A stretch of DNA of 64,000 nt, from positions 48,535-112,534 of the forward strand of contig CANQVO010000007.1 in assembly GCA_947627325.1 (NCBI GenBank), written 5' to 3'. Below, piece by piece: positions 15,572 to 24,375 of the stretch. The first letter of the stretch is position 1. Each line of letters starts with the position of its first letter. Origin of the DNA: an uncultured Oscillospiraceae bacterium (lineage in GTDB: Bacteria; Bacillota; Clostridia; Oscillospirales; Oscillospiraceae). Both the position numbers and the translations under genes were made by a program. The notes below the pieces were generated by a model. The model saw nothing but the letters and a program-made list of their open reading frames with translations. It was not told the origin of the DNA and did no database searches.

Positions 15572-16276
15572 TCAGCCTTTCTTGCGGTGGAGGGAGAATT
15601 TGTTCTCCGTCCCGGCGGAGAGACGGCGGATGTTGCTCCGGTGCATCCAGATGACCAGCAGGGCCAGCACCCCCGCCAGGAGCACGATGGCCATCTCCCG
15701 GCTGACGAAGAGCACCGTAGTCACGGGGAAGCTGGCCGTGGCGCAGATGGAGCCCAGGGAGATGTACCGGGTCAGGGCCACGACGACCACGAACAGGGCC
15801 AGGGCGATGAGGCCCATGCGGTAGTCCACGCAGAAGAGCAGGGTGACCCCCGAGAGGATGCCCTTGCCCCCCTTGAAGCCGAAGGCGCAGGGGAACATAT
15901 GCCCCAGCAGGCACCAGAGCCCCGCCCAGTACTTGGCGAAGATGAGCCAGGTCCGCCGGGCCGGGCCGGGCCCCACGCCCCAGGCGGAGAGCCACACGTT
16001 CACCGCCACCGCGGCCACCGCCACGGCCACGACCATCTTGACCACGTCCAGCCCCAGCACCACCCCCGTCAGCTTGCCGCCGAAGGTGCGGTGGAAGTTG
16101 GTCAGGCCCGCGTTGCCGCTGCCGTGGGCGCGCACGTCGTCTTTTAAGATGTACTTGGAGACGATGACCGAGCCGTTGAAACAGCCGCAGGCGTAGGCCG
16201 CCGCCGCCACCGCGGCGAAGACGGCCCAGACCACGACCCAGTGATGCCCTCCGGCGGGGACGACGGTCAACCACAT
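15572..16276 (-). CDS. plsY: Acyl-phosphate:glycerol-3-phosphate acyltransferase PlsY
   Basis: PlsY transfers an acyl group from acyl-phosphate to glycerol-3-phosphate, the first step of phospholipid synthesis, in the membrane. The 234-residue protein is polytopic and shows the family motifs GCFNGSVIVSK, HGSGNAGLTNFHRTFG, and FGFKGGKG in the acyl-phosphate loop. The ATG follows AAGGAGG by 8 bases and starts 3 bases after the der stop. der-plsY adjacency is common in Firmicutes. Confidence 0.94.
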   Translation of the reverse strand: MWLTVVPAGGHHWVVVWAVFAAVAAAAYACGCFNGSVIVSKYILKDDVRAHGSGNAGLTNFHRTFGGKLTGVVLGLDVVKMVVAVAVAAVAVNVWLSAWGVGPGPARRTWLIFAKYWAGLWCLLGHMFPCAFGFKGGKGILSGVTLLFCVDYRMGLIALALFVVVVALTRYISLGSICATASFPVTTVLFVSREMAIVLLAGVLALLVIWMHRSNIRRLSAGTENKFSLHRKKG

Positions 16277-16279
16277 AGC

Positions 16280-17608
16280 TTATTCCTCCTTCTCGCTTCT
16301 CTCCCGGATGGTGAGGCGCACCGGCGTACCCTCCAGGCCAAAGGTCTGCCGGATCTGGTTTTCCAGATACCGCTGGTAGGAAAAGTGAAAGAGCTGGACG
16401 TCGTTGCAAAAGCAGACGAAGTGGGGGGGCTTGACCCCCACCTGGGTCATGTAGTAGATCTTCAGCCGCTTGCCCTTGTCGGTGGGGGGCTGGACCCGGG
16501 CGGTGGCGTCGGCCAGGACGCTGTTGAGCATCCCGGTGGTCACCCGGAGGCTGGCCTGGTCGTTGACGTAGTTGATGAGGTCGAAGAGCCGGTCCACCCG
16601 CTGGCCGGTGAGGGCGGAGATGAAGAGGATGGGGGCGTAGGTCATGTAGGACAGGTCCCGGCGGATGTCCTGGCGCATCTTGTCCATGGTCTTGTCGTCC
16701 TTCTCCACCGCGTCCCACTTGTTCACCACGATGATACAGGCCCGGCCCGCCTCGTGGGCAAGACCCGCCACCTTGGTGTCCTGCTCGGTGACCCCCTCGT
16801 TGGCATCGATGAGGATGAGGCACACGTCGCACCGCTCGATGGCCATGGTGCCCCGGAGGACGGAGAACTTCTCCACCCGGTCGTTCACCTTGGATTTCTT
16901 CCGCATCCCGGCGGTGTCGATGATGAGGTATTTGCCCTTGTCGTTTTCAAAGTAGCTGTCCACCGCGTCCCGGGTGGTGCCCGCCTGGTCGGAGACGATC
17001 ACCCGCTCCTGGCCCAAAATGCGGTTGACCAGGGAGGACTTGCCCACGTTGGGCTTGCCGATGATGGCCACCTTGACCACGTCCGGGTCCTCGTCCACGG
17101 GGTCCTCATCGGGAAAGTATTTCAGGCACTCGTCCAGCAGGTCCCCGGTGCCGTGGCCGTGGAGGGCGGAGACGGCCACCGGGTCCCCCAGGCCCAGGTT
17201 GTAAAACTCGTAGATATCGGGGTCGGTGTGGCCGGTGCGGTCCATCTTGTTCACTGCCAGCACCACCGGCTTGCCCGAGCGCAGCAGCAGATCCGCCACC
17301 TCCTGGTCGGAGGCGGTGAGGCCGGTCTGGATATCGCAGACAAAGATGATGACGGTGGCGTTTTGGATGGCGATCTCCGCCTGGGCCCGCATGAAGAGCA
17401 AAATCTCGCTGTCCGTCCCCGGCTCGATGCCGCCGGTGTCCACCAGGTCGAATTTGCGCCCCGCCCACTCGCAGGGGGCGTAGAGCCGGTCCCGGGTCAC
17501 CCCGGGGGTGTCCTCCACGATGGACAGCCGCTGGCCGGTGAGCTTGTTGAAGAGCATGGACTTGCCCACGTTGGGCCGGCCCACGATGGCGACTAAGGGT
17601 CTTGACAT
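16280..17608 (-). CDS. der: Ribosome-assembly GTPase Der (EngA)
   Basis: Der has two tandem GTPase domains and a C-terminal KH-like domain and acts in late 50S ribosome maturation. The 442-residue sequence shows G1 GRPNVGKSMLFNKL, switch DTGGIE and NKMD in the first domain, then GKPNVGKSSLVNR, DTAGMRKKSK and NKWD in the second, ending in the KH-like domain. It lies 10 bases after the DUF512 gene and 3 bases before plsY. Confidence 0.96.
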   Translation of the reverse strand: MSRPLVAIVGRPNVGKSMLFNKLTGQRLSIVEDTPGVTRDRLYAPCEWAGRKFDLVDTGGIEPGTDSEILLFMRAQAEIAIQNATVIIFVCDIQTGLTASDQEVADLLLRSGKPVVLAVNKMDRTGHTDPDIYEFYNLGLGDPVAVSALHGHGTGDLLDECLKYFPDEDPVDEDPDVVKVAIIGKPNVGKSSLVNRILGQERVIVSDQAGTTRDAVDSYFENDKGKYLIIDTAGMRKKSKVNDRVEKFSVLRGTMAIERCDVCLILIDANEGVTEQDTKVAGLAHEAGRACIIVVNKWDAVEKDDKTMDKMRQDIRRDLSYMTYAPILFISALTGQRVDRLFDLINYVNDQASLRVTTGMLNSVLADATARVQPPTDKGKRLKIYYMTQVGVKPPHFVCFCNDVQLFHFSYQRYLENQIRQTFGLEGTPVRLTIRERSEKEE

Positions 17609-17618
17609 GGCGCACCTC

Positions 17619-18917
17619 TCAAGTCTGGAAAATGGCGTCGCACAAGGCGAAGCCGTCCTGGTCCACGGGGGTGACGGGGACGCCCAGGCGCCGGGTCACC
17701 TGCTCCAGGGTCACGTCGTCCAAAAACACGTTCTGGCCGTGGCGGAGCATATTCACCGGGATCAACAGCCGCTCCCCCAGGTCCCGCCCGGCCAACTGGT
17801 CCATCAGGTCCCCCCCGGTGATCAGGCCGGAGACGGTGATGGTCTCCCCGAAAAAGTGGTTCACAATGGGGTAAACTCTCCCCTTAGTATGACATTTTGC
17901 CCCCGCTTTGTCAACGATTTCCCCCATAAAAGGGGCCACCGCCACCCCGCAGGCGATGGAGAAGGGGGCGGCGGGGGCCTCCTCCTGGAGGGCCAGGGCC
18001 GCGTCGAACTCCGTCAACAACAGCCGCACCATCCCCACCCCGTTTTCCAGCTGGGTGTAGTCCTCGTAATAGGCGTCGTCGGGGAGGCCGCGCCCGGCCT
18101 GGAGGTAGAACTCGTCGGAGCACCAAAAGAGGCGGGTGCCGTATCTCTCCCGGCATGTTTCCCCAAAGGCCTCCACCATATCCACCACCGCCCCGGCGGT
18201 CTCCCGGGTGTAGGGCTCCAGGGGGTAGAGACCCTGGCGGTGCCGGGTCAGCCCCACCGGCACCACCGACACGCTGTTCACCCCCGGCCAGAGCGCCGCC
18301 AGGTCCTCCATGGAGCGGAGCAGATGGGGCCCGTCGTTGATGCCGGGACAGGAGACGATCTGGCAGTTCATGGTGATGCCGGCGCGGGCGAACCGCTCCA
18401 TGATCTCCATGCACCGGCCCCCCTGCCGGTGGCCCAGGAGGAGGGCCCGCAGGTCCGGCTCGGTGGCGTGGACGGAGATGTTGATGGGGGAGATGCGAAG
18501 GTCGATGATGCGCTGGATCTCCCGCTGGGAGAGGTTGGTCATGGTGATGTAGTTGCCCATGAGGAAGGACATTCGAGCGTCGTCGTCCTTGAAGTAGAGG
18601 CTCTCCCGCAGGCCCCCGGGCAGCTGGTCCACAAAGCAGAAGATGCAGTGGTTGGCGCAGGAGCGGGGCGCGTCCATCATGTAGGTCTCAAAGTTGAGGC
18701 CCAGCTCCTCCCCCTCGGCCTTTTTCACCCGGACGGTCCGGCTCCTGCCGTCCCGCTCCAGGGTCAACTCCAGCGCGGGGTCGTAGGTGTAGAACTTGTA
18801 GTCCAGCACGTCCACCACCCTGTGGCCGTTCACCGCCGCCAGCGTCTCCCCCGGCCGCACCCCCGCCCGGGCCGCGGGGCTCTTGGGGTCCACGCTGACG
18901 ATGACCGTCTTGCCCAT
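17619..18917 (-). CDS. DUF512 radical SAM protein with N-terminal PDZ domain
   Basis: The 432-residue protein starts with a PDZ-like domain (VDPKSPAARAGVRPGETL, about residues 7-25), then a radical SAM cluster motif CANHCIFC, and the C-terminal DUF512 region. The family is widespread in Clostridia and Cyanobacteria, typically beside der, and its reaction is unknown. I chose ATG 18917, preceded by GGGAGG; a longer upstream frame overlaps the rpmF terminator and encodes non-conserved residues. It lies 10 bases before der. Confidence 0.88.
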   Translation of the reverse strand: MGKTVIVSVDPKSPAARAGVRPGETLAAVNGHRVVDVLDYKFYTYDPALELTLERDGRSRTVRVKKAEGEELGLNFETYMMDAPRSCANHCIFCFVDQLPGGLRESLYFKDDDARMSFLMGNYITMTNLSQREIQRIIDLRISPINISVHATEPDLRALLLGHRQGGRCMEIMERFARAGITMNCQIVSCPGINDGPHLLRSMEDLAALWPGVNSVSVVPVGLTRHRQGLYPLEPYTRETAGAVVDMVEAFGETCRERYGTRLFWCSDEFYLQAGRGLPDDAYYEDYTQLENGVGMVRLLLTEFDAALALQEEAPAAPFSIACGVAVAPFMGEIVDKAGAKCHTKGRVYPIVNHFFGETITVSGLITGGDLMDQLAGRDLGERLLIPVNMLRHGQNVFLDDVTLEQVTRRLGVPVTPVDQDGFALCDAIFQT

Positions 18918-18938
18918 GCTCTCTCGCCTCCCTTCGGT

Positions 18939-18967
18939 AAAAAAAGAAGGGCGGAACCGTTCCGCCC
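18939..18967 (-). terminator. Terminator hairpin after rpmF
   Basis: An 8-bp perfect stem (18949-18956 with 18960-18967) is followed on the minus strand by TTCTTTTTTT, 21 bases after the rpmF stop and 22 before the DUF512 start. No separate promoter for DUF512-der-plsY is visible, so partial read-through is likely. Confidence 0.7.
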
Positions 18968-18987
18968 TGCTTTTTCCCGGTATGAAC

Positions 18988-19176
18988 TTACTTCGCCGCC
19001 TCGGTCTTGGCGTAATCCCGCCCGTCATAGGTCATGCAGGACTTGCACAGACGGTGGGGCAGCTTGTACTCGCCGCACTTGGGGCAGAGGACCAGGGTGG
19101 GGGCCTCCAGCTTCCACACGCTGCTACGGCGCTTGTTCCGGCGCTGCTTGGAAATTTTACTCTTGGGGACTGCCAT
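18988..19176 (-). CDS. rpmF: 50S ribosomal protein L32
   Basis: This 62-residue basic protein begins MAVPKSKISKQRRNKRRS and carries two Cys pairs (CPKC and CKSC), the zinc-ribbon form of L32. Zinc-independent paralogues lack these Cys. An AAAGGAGGTG ribosome site precedes the ATG. yceD ends 33 bases upstream; the yceD-rpmF pair is conserved across bacteria. Confidence 0.96.
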   Translation of the reverse strand: MAVPKSKISKQRRNKRRSSVWKLEAPTLVLCPKCGEYKLPHRLCKSCMTYDGRDYAKTEAAK

Positions 19177-19209
19177 GGTGACACCTCCTTTGGGTGAATG
19201 GTCTTGGCG

Positions 19210-19716
19210 TTATTCGTCTGTGGGGTCAAAGAACTGGGCAAGGGCGGCCAGGCGGGGGTCCGGGCGCTTTTCGCACCGGCAGGGCTCCACGTTCAGGTCG
19301 GCCCCGCAGCCGGGGCACAGACCCTTGCAGTCCTCAGAACAGAGGGTTTTGGTGTCCATCTCCAGGATGAACGTGTCCGTCATCAGCGCGCCCACGTCCA
19401 GGCTGTCCCCCTCCAGCAGGACGATGTCCTCCTGGGAGTCCTCCCGCTCCAGGTGGTCGGCCAGGAGGGTCTCATACTGGATGACCTTCTCCCGCTGGAA
19501 TGGCTTGGCACAGCGGTCGCAGACCAGGGACAGGGTGGTGGCGGCCTGGGCGTTCAGCACCAGGGCGCCGGCCATGTTCCGGACCTGACCCGTCACCTCC
19601 ACAGGCGCCTGGACGGGGGTCTGGCCGTGGAATTCCAGGTGGGAGAGGTCCAGCTGGAACGCGAAGGGCAGGACCGCGCCGGGCGTCAGGATGATCTCTC
19701 GCAAATCCAGTCTCAT
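19210..19716 (-). CDS. yceD: YceD family protein (DUF177)
   Basis: The 168-residue protein has the DUF177 layout: a beta-rich N-terminal part and Cys pairs CDRC (middle) and CSEDCKGLCPGCG near the C-terminus, which suggest metal binding. YceD proteins are linked to 23S rRNA accumulation and are encoded next to rpmF. I chose ATG 19716, which has a GAGGTG ribosome site; an upstream in-frame start lacks one. The promoter at 19746-19774 is a consensus match. Confidence 0.87.
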   Translation of the reverse strand: MRLDLREIILTPGAVLPFAFQLDLSHLEFHGQTPVQAPVEVTGQVRNMAGALVLNAQAATTLSLVCDRCAKPFQREKVIQYETLLADHLEREDSQEDIVLLEGDSLDVGALMTDTFILEMDTKTLCSEDCKGLCPGCGADLNVEPCRCEKRPDPRLAALAQFFDPTDE

Positions 19717-19745
19717 GGCACACCTCGCATAACGGTACGGCAAGT

Positions 19746-19774
19746 ATTATACCTATCCTTCCCGGAATTGTCAA
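19746..19774 (-). promoter_or_regulatory. yceD-rpmF promoter (perfect consensus)
   Basis: On the minus strand TTGACA (19769-19774) and TATAAT (19746-19751) are separated by exactly 17 bases. Both hexamers match sigma-A consensus perfectly, fitting strong expression of a ribosomal-protein operon. Confidence 0.9.
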
Positions 19775-19781
19775 TCTTTTT

Positions 19782-20492
19782 TTAGAAAAGACCGGCCAAA
19801 GCGTGGCTGAGGGGGAGATAGGCCGCCGGGAGGAAGATGGCCGGGAGCATATTGCCCACCCGGATCTTCTCCTTGCCAAGGCCCAGCATATTCACCGCGA
19901 TGCCGATGATGATACAGCCGCCCACCGCCCCCATCTGGGTCACCAGCTCGTCGGACAGGTAGGGCCCGATCCAGGCCGCCAGCAGGGTCAGCCCCCCCTG
20001 GTAGACCACCAGGGGCAGGATAGAGAAGGCCACGCCCACCCCCATGGCGGCGGCGAAGGAGATGGAGGTGACCCCGTCGATGACCCCCTTGGAGACGATG
20101 ATGGACCAGTCCCCGTTCAGCCCGGCGGCCAGGGAGCCGTTGATGGCCATGGCCCCCACGCAGAAGAGGACGGAGGCGCTGACGAACCCCTCGGTAAAGC
20201 GGCTGTTGCCCGCCCCCTGGGAGCGCAGGTGGGCCTTGAGGAAGTCCCCCACGCCGTCCATCCGCCGCTCGATGTCGATGAGCTCGCCCAGGACGGTGCC
20301 CACCACCATGCAGACAATGACGCATAAGGTGTCAGTGGTGTCCAGGGCGGCGTCCATGCCGATGACCAGGACGCACAGGCCCAGGCCGAAGGTGATGATC
20401 TGGGTGAACCGCTGGGGGATCTTCCCCCGGAACAGAAGGCCGATGATGCTCCCCAGGAGCACCAGGCCGGCGTTGATAAAGGTGGCGGGCAT
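19782..20492 (-). CDS. DUF554 family membrane protein
   Basis: The 236-residue polytopic protein begins MPATFINAGLVLLGSIIGLL and keeps the DUF554 Gly-rich helices (FTEGFVSASVLFCVGAMAING, VIDGVTSISFAAAMGVGVAFS). The family is a putative transporter of unknown substrate. I chose ATG 20492; an alternative ATG four codons upstream directly abuts the GAGGAG ribosome site. It lies just upstream of, and in the same orientation as, the yceD promoter, and is divergent from the GGDEF gene at 20645. Confidence 0.85.
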   Translation of the reverse strand: MPATFINAGLVLLGSIIGLLFRGKIPQRFTQIITFGLGLCVLVIGMDAALDTTDTLCVIVCMVVGTVLGELIDIERRMDGVGDFLKAHLRSQGAGNSRFTEGFVSASVLFCVGAMAINGSLAAGLNGDWSIIVSKGVIDGVTSISFAAAMGVGVAFSILPLVVYQGGLTLLAAWIGPYLSDELVTQMGAVGGCIIIGIAVNMLGLGKEKIRVGNMLPAIFLPAAYLPLSHALAGLF

Positions 20493-20576
20493 GGGTCTTC
20501 CCATCTCCTCTGGAAAAAATTTCCCCCGGGCGGCCCCGGGGCGGGCGGTATTTCCGCCGGGCGGCGTCAATACCTC

Positions 20577-20605
20577 TTGCAATTTGCCCGAGGCTCCATT
20601 ATAAT
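20577..20605 (+). promoter_or_regulatory. Promoter of the GGDEF gene at 20645
   Basis: TTGCAA (20577-20582), a 17-base spacer and TATAAT (20600-20605) lie ~40 bases before the start codon. The hexamers are the same as those in front of the second GGDEF gene at 63816. Confidence 0.78.
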
Positions 20606-20644
20606 GTATTTGTCCGATTTTGACAAGTGGGAAGAGTGAGGCCA

Positions 20645-22966
20645 ATGAAACAGAAGCTGCAGAAGAACAAACAACCTCTGTCCATTCTGGCGCTGTTGGT
20701 GACCGTGACGGTCATCCTGTGCATTTTCCTGGTCCGCTACTATGGCATGGAGCGCACCGGCTGCGTCCAGCGCCTGGGGGAGTATACCCACCAGGCCGCC
20801 GACCAGGTGGAGGAGGGCCTCCAGCGCTCCCAAAACTACATGAACAAGATTTCCGGCTTCATCTACGACGCCTACCAGGACTCCGAGGCGCTGGGCCAGG
20901 CCCGGCTGGCCACCGCGGGGGCGGTGGATATGATCACCCGGCTGGAACTTCTCATGCCCGACGGCACCCTCTACACCGCCCAGGGCGTCACCACCGACCC
21001 CACTCTCTCCTTTGAGCGCCTGGCCGAGGCGGGCACGGGCATCCTCCCCCGCAGTGTGGACCAGCGCTCCTCCAACCGCTACATCATCCGCCTCTACACC
21101 CCCGTCCGCCGGGGCGGGCAGACGGTGGCCATCCTCTGCGGCGTGGTGGACCTGGAGCGGCTGGTGTACCTCTTCCCCCTCTCCGCCTACGACGGGCAGA
21201 TCGAGCTCTTCCTCATGGAGGGCCAGACCGGCAGTCTCCTGATCGACTCCTGGCACGACGTGCCCGGCAACATCCAGGACTTCTCCAAATACTCCTACAA
21301 CCGGGGGTACAGCTACCAAAAGCTCTACGAGGCCCTGTTCAACGGCCGGGACGGCTCCTCCGTCCTGAAGGGCCCCGCCTCCTCGGGGGACTACTATATG
21401 TACTACACCCCGGTGGACGGCGACCAGAACTGGTCTGTCATGCTGGCGGTGAAGGAGGACGTGGCCTTCGCCCAGGCCAACAGCGTCTTCTTCCTCTTCG
21501 GCTTCATGGTGCTTTTGCTGGTGGCCATCTCCGCGGTCTTCTTCGTCTGGTTCTTGTGGGATGTGCGCCAGTACCAGATCCGCACCGACAAGCGCCTTCA
21601 GGGCGTGCGGTATATGCAGACGGTCCAGCAGACCCTCTTCCGGGCCCACGTGGAGCCGGAGCGGTTCCGGGACGCGCTGGACGAGGTGGCCCACTACCTG
21701 GCCGCCGACGCCACCATGTTCTTCTCCCTGGAGGAGGACGGGCGGCTGATCCTGCGCTCCCTCAGCGGCGCGGCGGACAAGTCGCCCCCCAAGCGCTCCG
21801 ACCTCTACAAGATCTTCCCCCAAACCGCCCAGGTGGTCATGGAGGAGGGGGTCTTCTCCAGCAACCGGCCCTTCCTGTGGGGGGAGCAGGACTGGCAGAG
21901 CGCCCGGAGTTTGGGAATGCGGAACATGATGCTGGTGCGCCTGAACGCCATGGACGGCAAGAGCATCCTGGGCGTGCTGGGCGCCATCAACACCGACGCC
22001 ATTTGGGACGACACCACCCCCCTGGACCAGGTGTCCTTCAGCTTCTCCATGGCCCTGGCCAACAGCAAGAACTACCAGCTTCTGGCCTACATGAGCCAGA
22101 TGGACGAGCTCACGGGCGTACTCAACCGCAACAGCTACGAGACCCGCCTCACCGAGCTGGCCGACGCCTCGGTGAACCGCCTGGGCTGTATCTACATCGA
22201 CGCCAACGGCCTGCACGAGATCAACAACCACCTGGGCCACGAGGCCGGGGACGAGATGCTCCGGGCGGTGGCGGACACCCTGCTGTCCAGCTTTGACAAA
22301 CAGACCGTCTTCCGCCTGGGCGGGGACGAGTTCGCCGTGCTGGAGCGGTCCATGTCCAAGGAGGAGCTGGAGATCCAGATCCAGAAGATCCACCAGACGG
22401 TGGAAAAGCTGGGGTACAGCGTCTCCATCGGTCTGGAGTGGCAGCAGGGGGACATCCACGTGCCCACCCTGGTGGCCAACGCGGAGACCAATATGCGCCA
22501 GAACAAGGCGGAGTACTACGCCAACCACGGCGGGGAGCGGCAGATGCGGAACCTGAACGCCCGGATGGAGAAGACCCTGGCCGCCAAGCGGGACGCGGAC
22601 TCCCTGCTGTCCTACCTGGCCCCCAGCTTTTTGGCCGTCTACTTCGTAGACCCCAAGGAGGACTCCTACCGCTCCATGGTGGCCTCCGAATACCTCAAGG
22701 CCGCCGAGGACACCAAGGGCACCTTCCGGGAGGCCATGGAGGTCTACATCCGGGAGTGGGTCCGCCCCGAGGACCAGCAGGCCTTCCTGGACTTCTGCAA
22801 CTACGACACCCTCATCCGCAAGCTGGACACCCAGGGGAGCCAGGACCTGTTCTACTCCCGCAAGGACGGCCAGCGCGTCCGCCTGCGGGCCCGCCGCCCC
22901 AGCCGGGCGGAGGACAACCAGGAGGAGATCATGTGGATCTTCACCGTCGTCGACCACGAGGCGTGA
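20645..22966 (+). CDS. Membrane sensor diguanylate cyclase (Cache-like, GAF-like, GGDEF, C-terminal extra domain)
   Basis: The 773-residue protein has a membrane helix near residues 13-35, an extracellular Cache-like region to ~280, a second helix at ~282-305, a GAF-like region (about 330-480), a GGDEF domain with RLGGDEFAVL (near residue 558), and about 130 more residues with a PAS-like look after the GGDEF. It should make c-di-GMP from GTP in response to an external ligand. No RxxD inhibitory site is seen in front of the GGDEF motif. ATG 20645 is favoured; GTG 20627 in frame is an alternative. It stands alone between a promoter and a terminator. Confidence 0.85.
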   Translation: MKQKLQKNKQPLSILALLVTVTVILCIFLVRYYGMERTGCVQRLGEYTHQAADQVEEGLQRSQNYMNKISGFIYDAYQDSEALGQARLATAGAVDMITRLELLMPDGTLYTAQGVTTDPTLSFERLAEAGTGILPRSVDQRSSNRYIIRLYTPVRRGGQTVAILCGVVDLERLVYLFPLSAYDGQIELFLMEGQTGSLLIDSWHDVPGNIQDFSKYSYNRGYSYQKLYEALFNGRDGSSVLKGPASSGDYYMYYTPVDGDQNWSVMLAVKEDVAFAQANSVFFLFGFMVLLLVAISAVFFVWFLWDVRQYQIRTDKRLQGVRYMQTVQQTLFRAHVEPERFRDALDEVAHYLAADATMFFSLEEDGRLILRSLSGAADKSPPKRSDLYKIFPQTAQVVMEEGVFSSNRPFLWGEQDWQSARSLGMRNMMLVRLNAMDGKSILGVLGAINTDAIWDDTTPLDQVSFSFSMALANSKNYQLLAYMSQMDELTGVLNRNSYETRLTELADASVNRLGCIYIDANGLHEINNHLGHEAGDEMLRAVADTLLSSFDKQTVFRLGGDEFAVLERSMSKEELEIQIQKIHQTVEKLGYSVSIGLEWQQGDIHVPTLVANAETNMRQNKAEYYANHGGERQMRNLNARMEKTLAAKRDADSLLSYLAPSFLAVYFVDPKEDSYRSMVASEYLKAAEDTKGTFREAMEVYIREWVRPEDQQAFLDFCNYDTLIRKLDTQGSQDLFYSRKDGQRVRLRARRPSRAEDNQEEIMWIFTVVDHEA

Positions 22967-23000
22967 CCCCAGCGCGGCAAAACACAGCAGAGCGAAACAA

Positions 23001-23028
23001 AACGGCGGGCCCGGATGGGCCCGCCGTT
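23001..23028. terminator. Shared terminator between the GGDEF gene and ftsZ
   Basis: A 12-bp perfect stem (23001-23012 with 23017-23028) and GGAT loop lies between two convergent genes. The T-rich flank is better on the minus strand (TTGTTT after the stem), so it mainly serves ftsZ. Confidence 0.7.
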
Positions 23029-23074
23029 CTTGTATCTATGGGTCTTGCCGCGACCCTCGCCCTTTGGGGCGGGG

Positions 23075-24163
23075 TCAACTGCCTCTGGTGAAGATCTTCA
23101 GCACCGCGTCGAAGTCGCTCTCGCCGCTCTTGGGCTCAGCGGCGGGCTCCTCCTGGGCCTCGGCCTTGCCGGCACTAAAAGGGTTGGCGCTCACCCGTCC
23201 GGCGGCGGCGCCGTCGAAGCCGGTGGCGATGACGGTGATGACCAGCTCGTCCTCCAAACTCTCGTCAAAGGCGGCGCCGAAGATGAACAGGGCATCGGGG
23301 TCGGCGGTCTGGCGGATCATGTCGGTGGCGATGGTGACCTCCTCCAGGTCCATGTCCATAGAGCCGGTGACGTTGACGATGACCCCCTTGGCCCCGTCCA
23401 CCGGGACCTCCAGCAGGGGGCTGGAGATGGCCATGCGGGCGGCCTCCTCCGCCTTGGTCTTGCCCGCGGCCCGGCCCACGCCCATGTGGGCCATGCCCGC
23501 GTCCTTCATCACGGCGGTGACGTCGGCGAAGTCCAGGTTGATGAAGCCGGTGTTGGTGATGAGGTCGGACACCGACTGCACCGCCTGGCGCAACACGTCG
23601 TCGGCGATGGCGAAGGCGTTGGCGAAGGTGATCTTCTGGTCGGTGGCGTACTGGAGCCGGTCGTTGGGGATGATGACCAGGGAGTCCACCTTGGTGTGCA
23701 GTTCCGCGATGCCCTCCTCGGCGGCCCGCATCCGGCGGGCGCCCTCAAAGCTGAAGGGCTTGGTGACCACGCCCACGGTGAGCACGCCCATCTCCTTGGC
23801 GATATCCGCCACGATGGGGGCCGCGCCGGTGCCGGTGCCGCCGCCCATGCCGGCGGTGATGAAGACCATGTCCGTCCCCTCCAGGGCCTTGCTGATCATA
23901 GCCCGGCTCTCCTCGGCGGACTTGCGGCCCATGTCGGGGTCGGAGCCCGCGCCCTTGCCGCCGGTGAGCTTTTCGCCGATCTGGATCTTATAGGTGGCGG
24001 CCGAGATCTCCAGGGCCTGCCGGTCGGTGTTCACCGCGATGAAATCCACGCCCTTGACGCCGCTTTTCACCATGCGGTTGACCACGTTGTTCCCCGCGCC
24101 GCCCACGCCGATGACCTTGATCACATCCGTGCCCCCGGTGCCGGGGTCCATCTGAAACGCCAT
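23075..24163 (-). CDS. ftsZ: Cell division protein FtsZ
   Basis: FtsZ is the tubulin-like GTPase that forms the division ring. The 362-residue protein has the GTP-binding [11 protein letters not shown], the tubulin signature [10 protein letters not shown] (near residue 105), the T7 loop (NLDFADV) and a conserved C-terminal peptide ending [12 protein letters not shown] for partner binding. I chose ATG 24163, preceded by GGAGGG, over an upstream in-frame start. It lies downstream of ftsQ with a 212-base gap holding its own promoter; ftsA is not between them. Confidence 0.96.
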   Translation of the reverse strand: MAFQMDPGTGGTDVIKVIGVGGAGNNVVNRMVKSGVKGVDFIAVNTDRQALEISAATYKIQIGEKLTGGKGAGSDPDMGRKSAEESRAMISKALEGTDMVFITAGMGGGTGTGAAPIVADIAKEMGVLTVGVVTKPFSFEGARRMRAAEEGIAELHTKVDSLVIIPNDRLQYATDQKITFANAFAIADDVLRQAVQSVSDLITNTGFINLDFADVTAVMKDAGMAHMGVGRAAGKTKAEEAARMAISSPLLEVPVDGAKGVIVNVTGSMDMDLEEVTIATDMIRQTADPDALFIFGAAFDESLEDELVITVIATGFDGAAAGRVSANPFSAGKAEAQEEPAAEPKSGESDFDAVLKIFTRGS

Positions 24164-24272
24164 TTGCGCGTCCCTCCTATGTAAAAAAGTCTCTCTGACA
24201 AATTTCGTCAAAATACCACGGCTGGTAGGGTCAAGCCGGTGGCAACAGCTATATCTTGGGTTTTACAGTCTT

Positions 24273-24301
24273 ATTGTAGCTCTTTTGCCTCCACAGGTCA
24301 A
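24273..24301 (-). promoter_or_regulatory. ftsZ promoter
   Basis: On the minus strand TTGACC (24296-24301), a 17-base spacer and TACAAT (24273-24278) lie about 110 bases upstream of the ftsZ start. This gives ftsZ expression independent of the mraZ promoter. Confidence 0.75.
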
Positions 24302-24375
24302 GAGAAAATCGGCGATTTTTTTCGCCGGGGCAAAAATCCGTCCCACGGACAGGGCCATTTTTTCGGCGGATTTCC

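Noticed and set aside
20567..22957. Open frame of 796 codons antisense to the GGDEF gene
   Set aside because: Same codon-bias artefact: low-complexity composition, no ribosome site, no family motif.
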